Of a DNA stretch of 64,000 nucleotides, positions 58,001 to 64,000 are shown piece by piece. Numbering within the stretch: the stretch's first letter is position 1; every line of letters starts with the position of its first letter. The stretch is from Pseudobdellovibrionaceae bacterium. Lineage in GTDB: Bacteria; Bdellovibrionota; Bdellovibrionia; Bdellovibrionales; Bdellovibrionaceae. The position numbers were made by a program, and so were the translations under genes. The stretch lies in the NCBI GenBank assembly GCA_016719575.1, contig JADJYV010000003.1:62001-126000 (forward strand), read 5' to 3'. The notes under the pieces are model-generated. The model had not been told where the DNA came from, searched no databases, and saw nothing but the letters and a program-made list of their open reading frames with translations.

Positions 58001-59923
58001 ATGGGAAAAATTATCGGTATTGACTTGGGTACAACAAATTCGTGTGTGTCCATCATGGAGGGCGGCGAGCCAAAGGTCCTTGTGAATGAAGAGGGCGCAC
58101 GCACAACCCCTTCGGTTGTGGCTTTCACTAAAGACGGCGATCGCCTAGTTGGCCAGATCGCGAAGCGTCAGGCTGTGACAAATCCTGAGAATACAATTTA
58201 TTCAGCGAAACGATTTATTGGTCGCCGCTTCGAAGAAGTTCAGGAAGAGATCAAGCTTGTGCCGTACACTGTGGTCGCGAAAGGCAACGACTGTGCTTTC
58301 AAACTGAATAACGGCAAGAATGCATCTCCCGAAGAAATTGGCGCGGCTGTTTTAGCTAAGCTCAAGAAAGTCGCCGAGGATTACTTAGGAGAGCCAGTGA
58401 CCGAAGCGGTGGTCACGGTTCCTGCCTATTTCAACGACTCTCAAAGGCAAGCAACAAAGGATGCGGGCCGAATTGCCGGTCTCGAGGTAAAACGTATTAT
58501 CAATGAACCTACAGCGGCAGCTCTTGCCTATGGGCTCGATAAGAAAAAAGACGAAAAAATTATTATTTACGATTTTGGTGGAGGAACCTTCGACGTTTCT
58601 GTCCTTGAAGTTGGTGATGGAGTTGTAGAGGTTCGTTCAACCAATGGAGATACTCACCTTGGTGGAGACAATTTTGATACTTTGATTTTAGAGTGGCTCA
58701 TTGCTGAGTTCAAAAAAGATCAAGGCATTGATTTGAAAAACGACAAAATGGCTCTTCAGCGTCTTAAAGAGGCAGCGGAGAAGGCAAAAATCGAACTTTC
58801 ATCTGCTCAGGACACTGAAATCAATTTGCCATTTATCACAGCCGATCAAACGGGTCCTAAGCATTTGCAAACTCGCTTGTCTCGAGCAAAATTTGATCAG
58901 ATGACAGAGTCATTGGTGAAGCGCTCTATTGAGCCTTGCCGCAAAGCTCTCGAAGACGCAGGATTGAAACCGTCAGAGATTGATGAAGTGGTTCTTGTCG
59001 GTGGTTCGACTCGTATCCCTGCCATTCAAAAAGCTGTCAAAGATTTTTTTGGCAAGGAGCCAAATCGCACGGTGAATCCTGACGAAGTTGTCGCGATCGG
59101 CGCGGCTGTACCGGGTGGAGTTCTTGCCGGTGACGTAAAAGACGTTTTGCTTCTTGATGTAAATCCTCTCAGCCTTGGAATCGAAACTTTGGGCGGAGTG
59201 ATGACGACTTTGATTGAGAGAAATACCGCAATACCTTCAAAGAAAACCCAGGTCTTTTCGACAGCTGCGGATAATCAGCCGGCCGTTGATATTCATGTGT
59301 TGCAGGGTGAACGTAAGATGGCAGCAGATAACAAAACGTTGGGTCGGTTTGAGTTGACGGGTCTTCCTCCAGCGCCGCGGGGAGTTCCTCAGGTTGAGGT
59401 TGTTTTTGATATCGATGCGAACGGAATTTTAAATGTGTCTGCGAAAGACTTGTCTTCAGGAAAACAACAGCAAATCAAGATTACGGCGCAGTCTGGTTTG
59501 AGTGAAGAAGAAGTTAAGAAGGCGATTCGTGAGGCTGAAGCTCAAGCAGATTCAGATAAAGCAAAAGCTGAGGCAGTTCAGGCTCATAACAATCTAGACA
59601 ACCTCATTTATCAGACTGAAAAGCTAGTGAAAGATTCAGGAGCTCAAGTTCCGGAAGCTGAAGTGAAGGCAGCAAATGAAGCTGTTGCTGAAGCCAAGGC
59701 AATTCTTGATAACAAATCGGCATCTTCTTCGGAGCTGAAGGCGGCGTTTGATAAACTGCAGGCTCTAACTCATAAGTTATCTTCTGACTTGTACAAAAAA
59801 CAAGGCGGAGATGCGGGTGCAGGTGCAAGTAGCGGTGCTGGCGCAACTGGCCAAACTGAGAGTCATGGGGCAGGCAAAAACGGAGATGATGTGATCGACG
59901 CAGACTATAAAGATGTGAACTAG
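58001..59923 (+). CDS. dnaK: DnaK (Hsp70) chaperone
   Basis: Full length at 640 residues. GIDLGTTNSCVSIMEGGEPK, VPAYFNDSQRQATKDAG, IYDFGGGTFDVS, LVGGSTRIPAIQ and the linker DVLLLDVNPLSLGIETLGG are intact. The lid is followed by a Gly/Ala-rich stretch (QGGDAGAGASSGAGATGQT) and the final DVIDADYKDVN. AAAGGAG precedes ATG 58001. It acts with DnaJ and GrpE (not in the window). TTGACG at 57934 followed by CATGTT may provide a promoter of its own. Confidence 0.98.
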   Translation: MGKIIGIDLGTTNSCVSIMEGGEPKVLVNEEGARTTPSVVAFTKDGDRLVGQIAKRQAVTNPENTIYSAKRFIGRRFEEVQEEIKLVPYTVVAKGNDCAFKLNNGKNASPEEIGAAVLAKLKKVAEDYLGEPVTEAVVTVPAYFNDSQRQATKDAGRIAGLEVKRIINEPTAAALAYGLDKKKDEKIIIYDFGGGTFDVSVLEVGDGVVEVRSTNGDTHLGGDNFDTLILEWLIAEFKKDQGIDLKNDKMALQRLKEAAEKAKIELSSAQDTEINLPFITADQTGPKHLQTRLSRAKFDQMTESLVKRSIEPCRKALEDAGLKPSEIDEVVLVGGSTRIPAIQKAVKDFFGKEPNRTVNPDEVVAIGAAVPGGVLAGDVKDVLLLDVNPLSLGIETLGGVMTTLIERNTAIPSKKTQVFSTAADNQPAVDIHVLQGERKMAADNKTLGRFELTGLPPAPRGVPQVEVVFDIDANGILNVSAKDLSSGKQQQIKITAQSGLSEEEVKKAIREAEAQADSDKAKAEAVQAHNNLDNLIYQTEKLVKDSGAQVPEAEVKAANEAVAEAKAILDNKSASSSELKAAFDKLQALTHKLSSDLYKKQGGDAGAGASSGAGATGQTESHGAGKNGDDVIDADYKDVN

Positions 59924-59967
59924 TCGACTGCTAGAATTCACACTCTAATATCGCTTGATTTCTCTTC

Positions 59968-60012
59968 ATAAAGGCTGGGAAGATTCTTAGGAATCCCCGG
60001 CCTTTATGTTTT
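59968..60012 (+). terminator. Terminator after dnaK
   Basis: ATAAAGGC (59968-59975) pairs with GCCTTTAT (60000-60007), with inner pairing GGG...CCC, then TGTTTTG. The tail overlaps the binding site of the next gene. Confidence 0.7.
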
Positions 60013-60022
60013 GAGGTAAGGC

Positions 60023-61912
60023 ATGAAATTAGAAGAGTATCAAAAGCTATACAACGAATCGATTCGCGATCCTGAAGTTTTTTGGGCCAAGCAGGCCGAG
60101 CGGCTTCACTGGTTTAAAAAGTGGAACAAAGTAAAAGACACCTCCTTTAGAGCTCCGGTTCATATCAGGTGGTATGAAGGTGGCGAGATCAATGTTTCTT
60201 ACAACTGTCTGGATCGACATCTCACCACTCGAGCTAATAAAACGGCTTTGATTTGGGAGTCGGATGATCCCAAAGTGCCTTCGAAGTCGGTCACGTACAA
60301 GCAGCTTCACGAAAACGTTTGTCGCTTCGCCAATATTTTAAAGCGAAATGGAGTCCGCCGCGGAGACCGGGTTACTATTTATATGCCGATGATTTTAGAA
60401 TCGGCCTTTGCGATGCTTGCGTGTACGCGGATTGGCGCTATCCATTCCGTCATTTTTGGTGGTTTTTCTCCGGATTCTATTGCCGATCGAATTCTAGACT
60501 GTGACTCGGACTTTGTTATTACAGCAGACGAGGGGGTTCGCGGTGGCAAGGTGATCCCACTTAAAAAAAATGTGGACCAAGCAATGGCGAGAACGCCTAA
60601 TGTGCGAAAAGTTCTTGTCGTAAAACACACAGGCCATGAAGTTGATTTTAACGAAGATCGTGATCTTTGGTACCACGATGAAATGACTAAGGTGGACGCG
60701 ACTTGCGAGCCAGAAAGAATGAACGCCGAAGATCCTTTGTTTTTGCTTTACACTTCAGGTTCCACCGGAAAGCCCAAAGGAGTTCTGCATTCGACAGGTG
60801 GTTACCTTGTTTATGCAAGTCTCACTCATCAGCACGTCTTTGATTTGCTCGAAGAGGATATTTACTGGTGCACAGCTGATATTGGGTGGGTGACTGGGCA
60901 TAGTTATTTGATCTATGGGCCACTTGCGAATGGGGCAACATCATTGATGTTTGAAGGGGTTCCTCATTATCCAAGCTATTCGCGCTTTTGGGAAGTTGTC
61001 GATAAACACAAGGTCTCGATTTTTTATACTGCGCCAACAGCCATCCGTGCTTTAATGCGAGAGGGAGATGAACCAGTTAAGAAATGCTCACGGAAATCTT
61101 TGCGAATTCTTGGATCCGTCGGAGAACCCATCAATCCCGAAGCCTGGTTGTGGTATCAAAAAGTTGTAGGCGATGGGCGCTGCCCCGTGGTCGATACCTG
61201 GTGGCAAACGGAGACGGGCGGGATTATGATTTCGCCTCTAGCGGGTGCATTTGAGTTAAAACCGGGATCTGCAACCCTGCCATTTTTTGGTATCAAGCCA
61301 ATTGTGCTTACTCCTGAAGGCCACCGTCTTGACGAAATCTCTGCTGAAGGAGTTCTTGCTCTCGAAGATTCTTGGCCCGGTCAAATGCGAACGGTGTACA
61401 AAGATCACGCTCGTTTCGAAGAGACCTATTTTTCGAGCTACAAGGGCTACTATTTTACTGGTGACGGCTGCCGCCGAGACAAAGATGGTTATTATTGGAT
61501 CACCGGACGAGTGGATGATGTCTTAAACGTCTCCGGTCATCGTATTGGTACCGCTGAAATCGAAAGTGCCTTAGTGGGACACTCTGGAGTTTCTGAAGCT
61601 GCGGTCGTTGGTTATCCGCATGAGATCAAAGGGACGGGAATTTACTGTTTTGTGACTCTAAGGTCCGGTCTTCAGGGAACAGAAGAAGCCAAAAAAGAAT
61701 TGATGCGGTGGGTGCGCAAAGAAATAGGCGCGATAGCGACTCCGGACCTTATACAGTGGTCTCCGGGGCTACCGAAAACTCGATCCGGAAAAATCATGAG
61801 AAGAATTTTGCGCAAAATCGCCGAAAACCAACCAGAGCATTTAGGAGACACAACGACACTTGCAGATCCAAGCGTGGTCGAAGAATTACTCAAAAACCGC
61901 CTGAATCGGTAA
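60023..61912 (+). CDS. acs: Acetyl-CoA synthetase
   Basis: The 629-residue protein has the Acs features: WFKKWNKVKDTSFRAPVHIRW near the start, the phosphate-binding YTSGSTGKPKGVLHSTGGYL, the acetate-pocket WWQTETGGIM, the hinge YFTGDGCRRDKDGYYWITGR and the acetylation motif PKTRSGKIMRRILRKIA with the regulatory Lys. It activates acetate to acetyl-CoA through acetyl-AMP. GAGGTAAGG lies before ATG 60023. It follows the dnaK terminator and is monocistronic. Confidence 0.95.
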   Translation: MKLEEYQKLYNESIRDPEVFWAKQAERLHWFKKWNKVKDTSFRAPVHIRWYEGGEINVSYNCLDRHLTTRANKTALIWESDDPKVPSKSVTYKQLHENVCRFANILKRNGVRRGDRVTIYMPMILESAFAMLACTRIGAIHSVIFGGFSPDSIADRILDCDSDFVITADEGVRGGKVIPLKKNVDQAMARTPNVRKVLVVKHTGHEVDFNEDRDLWYHDEMTKVDATCEPERMNAEDPLFLLYTSGSTGKPKGVLHSTGGYLVYASLTHQHVFDLLEEDIYWCTADIGWVTGHSYLIYGPLANGATSLMFEGVPHYPSYSRFWEVVDKHKVSIFYTAPTAIRALMREGDEPVKKCSRKSLRILGSVGEPINPEAWLWYQKVVGDGRCPVVDTWWQTETGGIMISPLAGAFELKPGSATLPFFGIKPIVLTPEGHRLDEISAEGVLALEDSWPGQMRTVYKDHARFEETYFSSYKGYYFTGDGCRRDKDGYYWITGRVDDVLNVSGHRIGTAEIESALVGHSGVSEAAVVGYPHEIKGTGIYCFVTLRSGLQGTEEAKKELMRWVRKEIGAIATPDLIQWSPGLPKTRSGKIMRRILRKIAENQPEHLGDTTTLADPSVVEELLKNRLNR

Positions 61913-62018
61913 TTCAAAATAACTGCTTCTAAAGTAGAGACATTAGAAACAGTCAGCCCGAGAGGGCGGACTTCGGATCTACTTGTCTCGATTGGAAACT
62001 GGCGGTAGAGATAGCTCT

Positions 62019-63140
62019 ATGCAGTCAAGAGGTGGTTTTGAAAGGATGGGGCTTCGGCGGACCATTCTAAACGAGCAGGTGAATTTTCCTTTGTGTTTGG
62101 CTCCCATGGTGGGGTTGACGCATGTTGCGTTGAGGCTTATGGTGCGGGAATATTTACCAATCGATGCGAAAACAATTTGGCCGACGGAGATGCTAAACTC
62201 TCGGCGTCTTCCAAATGAAGATTTTGCTAGGACTCCCGAGACAATGAGAGCTCCACAAGAAGAAAATCTGGTACCTCAGATTTTAGGAAACGAAGAAAAA
62301 GCTGTTGGCGAAAGTGTTAAGCGATTGATTTATGAGTGGGGCGCCTCTGGGATTGATATTAACATGGGCTGTCCTGTTCAAAAAGCATTGAAGCACAATT
62401 ATGGTGTTGCTTTGATGGGTGATGCTGATTACGCGGCTCGAGTGGTTGAAATGACTGTCAAAAATTCTACAGTGCCGGTATCGGTAAAACTACGAGCAGC
62501 GCCGCAACCAGCAGGAGTTAGAAACTTACAGGGCGCAGGGGGCGACGAAGACAGTAATGCCTATTTGTATCGGTTTGTAATGAAGCTCAAAGAGGCCGGC
62601 GCAAGCTGGGTTTGTTTGCATCCGAGAACAGCAGTTCAAAAACGACGTGGAACTGCTGATTGGTCTCAGATTAAGGGTTTGCGTGAAACAACGGACCTTC
62701 CCTTGATTGGCAATGGAGATATTCAAACTGATGAAGATGCGCAGAATATGCTCGTGCAAACGGGGTGTGATATGGCCATGGCGGGGAGAGCCTTAGCCGC
62801 GAGGCCTTGGATGCTCTGGCAGTTTGGTGAAAGGTTGGGATTTGCAGCTCCCCGAGGCAAAGAGGGGCGATGTGCACCGCGAGGTCCAATCGAAGAAGGG
62901 GCTGAATATGGAAGGGCTCTTTTGCAGTTGATAGATTATTCCGATCAATACTTTTCAGAAGAATTAGCAATGCGAAAGATTCGTTTTTATGTACGCACGA
63001 CGAGTGTGTGGCTTGACTTCGGGCAGAGCTTGGTCGGTGTTTGTGCCAAAGCAAAAAATCTTCGCGAAATGGAGTCTGGAGTGAGGGCTCTGTTCGAAGC
63101 TCCTATCGAAATGTGCTCTTATACAGAACTTCGACAGTGA
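62019..63140 (+). CDS. tRNA-dihydrouridine synthase
   Basis: FPLCLAPMVGLTHVALRLMV starts the FMN-binding barrel; NMGCPVQKALKHNYGVALMG carries the catalytic Cys; VSVKLRAA, LHPRTAVQKRRGTADW and GNGDIQTDEDAQNML, AMAGRALAARPW follow. Between the two central strands there is an insert (PQPAGVRNLQGAGGDEDSNA) not usual in Dus. Start is uncertain: ATG 62019 with a GGTAGAGA-like site, or ATG 62046. It reduces uridine in the tRNA D-loop. A second dus gene lies 275 bp further on the other strand. Confidence 0.9.
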   Translation: MQSRGGFERMGLRRTILNEQVNFPLCLAPMVGLTHVALRLMVREYLPIDAKTIWPTEMLNSRRLPNEDFARTPETMRAPQEENLVPQILGNEEKAVGESVKRLIYEWGASGIDINMGCPVQKALKHNYGVALMGDADYAARVVEMTVKNSTVPVSVKLRAAPQPAGVRNLQGAGGDEDSNAYLYRFVMKLKEAGASWVCLHPRTAVQKRRGTADWSQIKGLRETTDLPLIGNGDIQTDEDAQNMLVQTGCDMAMAGRALAARPWMLWQFGERLGFAAPRGKEGRCAPRGPIEEGAEYGRALLQLIDYSDQYFSEELAMRKIRFYVRTTSVWLDFGQSLVGVCAKAKNLREMESGVRALFEAPIEMCSYTELRQ

Positions 63141-63407
63141 TTAGCTGACAAGTAGACCTTCTAGTTTGCCTTCGTCGTGCAGCGCCTTGAGATCCATGTA
63201 TCCTCCAATCAAATCATTGTTGATCATGATGATGGGAACGGTTCTCCAGCCAGTTTCATTTTTGATGCGGTCAATTTCCTCAGGTCGATCCGTGAGGTCG
63301 ACTTCTTCGTACTTAATTCCATACTCGTTAAAAAAATGAATAGCACGAACGCAGTAGGGGCAGGGATCCTTAGTGTAAATCACGACTTTTGCTTTTTGAT
63401 TTTCCAT
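63141..63407 (-). CDS. grxC: Glutaredoxin (GrxC type)
   Basis: The 88-residue protein has the active site CPYC in VVIYTKDPCPYCVRAIHFFN, the cis-Pro motif WRTVPIIMINNDLIGGYMDL and the GG motif for glutathione binding. It reduces disulfides with glutathione. The gene lies between the two dus genes, its stop touching the plus-strand dus, and its start 8 bp from the stop... of no other gene; the minus-strand dus fragment ends upstream of it, so both may be cotranscribed. Confidence 0.93.
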   Translation of the reverse strand: MENQKAKVVIYTKDPCPYCVRAIHFFNEYGIKYEEVDLTDRPEEIDRIKNETGWRTVPIIMINNDLIGGYMDLKALHDEGKLEGLLVS

Positions 63408-63414
63408 AGTTTTG

Positions 63415-64000
63415 TTATGCGATAGTTTTTTGGTTTGCGCAAAAAGTTTCTAGTTCGGCGCGAAACTCGAGGGGCTTTCGTAGAATTTTAAGTCGGTCAA
63501 AGATCTCTTTGGCTTCGGAGTTTTTAAGCGACAGAGCTCTCAGCCACTGTTTAGTACGACTCACTGCAAAGTACTCGTTGATATGCAGAGAGCTGGCCTC
63601 AAAAAAACCTGGCAGAAGGGTTTTTGTCTGCTGCCACGATTTGTAAACAGATGAGTTCTGAGAAGGGCCTTGGTCAAGGCCCAGAGCAAGATGCTCACGA
63701 ATTTGCTTAAAAATATAGGGATTGCTCATGGCCCCTCTGCCAATCATAAATTGATGGCAGCCAGAAACTTCGCGGCAACGATCAAAATCCGAAGGATTCC
63801 AGATTTCTCCATTGGCAACGATTGGAATGGCAGTGCTCTCGCGGATTCTTGGGATCCAATCCCAATAGGCTGGTGGCCGGTATCCATCGGATTTGGTGCG
63901 GCAATGGACAGTGAGGCAAGAGGCGCCTCCTTCTGTGATGGCTTGGGCGTTTTCAATGCAAACGCCTGGGTCATCAAATCCCAGGCGAATTTTCGCCGTG
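63415..64000 (-). CDS. tRNA-dihydrouridine synthase (DusC-like), cut by window edge
   Basis: The minus-strand frame is open to the right edge. Visible parts are KIRLGFDDPGVCIENAQAIT, LTVHCRTKSDGYRPPAYWDW, IPIVANGEIWNPSDFDRCRE and FMIGRGAMSNPYIFKQIREH, the second half of a Dus barrel, followed by a helical domain of about 95 residues. HxRTKxDGY and ANGEIW are DusC-type features. The FMN start and catalytic Cys lie outside the window. It differs from the dus at 62019, so the two act on different D-loop positions. grxC follows 7 bp downstream. Confidence 0.9.
   Translation of the reverse strand, partial: TAKIRLGFDDPGVCIENAQAITEGGASCLTVHCRTKSDGYRPPAYWDWIPRIRESTAIPIVANGEIWNPSDFDRCREVSGCHQFMIGRGAMSNPYIFKQIREHLALGLDQGPSQNSSVYKSWQQTKTLLPGFFEASSLHINEYFAVSRTKQWLRALSLKNSEAKEIFDRLKILRKPLEFRAELETFCANQKTIA

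Overview
The window looks like a chromosome segment of a predatory-type Bdellovibrionota bacterium (Bdellovibrio or a close relative). The reasons are the gene families and their order (clpA-clpS-pilA followed by dnaJ-dnaK), the many secreted proteases, lipoproteins and peptidoglycan enzymes, and several small secreted families that I recognise only from that group. This is inference from gene content; there is no rRNA or complete tRNA to confirm it. All gene calls come from reading motifs, and no database search was run.

Left region (1-4.66 kb) is an accessory patch. It holds an edge fragment, two secreted proteins (one a secreted HpcH/HpaI-aldolase-like protein with altered active-site residues), an RHH/PIN toxin-antitoxin pair, a protein resembling the DNA-binding tail of a serine recombinase, a BrnT/BrnA pair, and an XRE regulator with a double operator coupled to a truncated Lon N-terminal domain. 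From 4.66 to 14.23 kb a beta-barrel porin and a complete kdpFABCDE operon lie between two 36-bp direct repeats that resemble a degenerate tRNA 3' end. KdpE-operator-like sequences precede both the porin and kdpF, so the porin is probably part of the potassium-starvation response.

From 14.2 to 42.1 kb the region is mixed. It has degraded fragments (MOSC, HNH), secreted and lipoprotein genes, a secreted HExxH protease, a MepA-like murein endopeptidase with a KKED repeat, an S41 protease, a rhomboid protease, PutA, a small catabolic/phosphatase operon, Hsp33, a matrixin-like lipoprotein, and a coiled-coil/alpha-crystallin fusion. Three relatives of one HNH-nuclease element occur here: a full 1350-bp copy with 11-bp flanking direct repeats (20.5-21.9 kb), a 536-bp internal-deletion copy with 9-11-bp flanking repeats (41.5-42.1 kb), and a truncated inverted remnant (14.4-14.7 kb). 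I consider this the best candidate for a little-described mobile element.

From 42 to 64 kb the content is mostly core: mutS2-lnt, endonuclease I, subtilase, Slt-type transglycosylase, htpX, clpA, clpS, pilA, dnaJ, dnaK, acetyl-CoA synthetase, two tRNA-dihydrouridine synthases and a glutaredoxin. Two strong intrinsic terminators (after pilA and after a Fis-type regulator) sit inside the first codons of the next gene. One gene (39.73-40.60 kb) can be read only through a -1 shift on an A-AAA-AAG slippery sequence.
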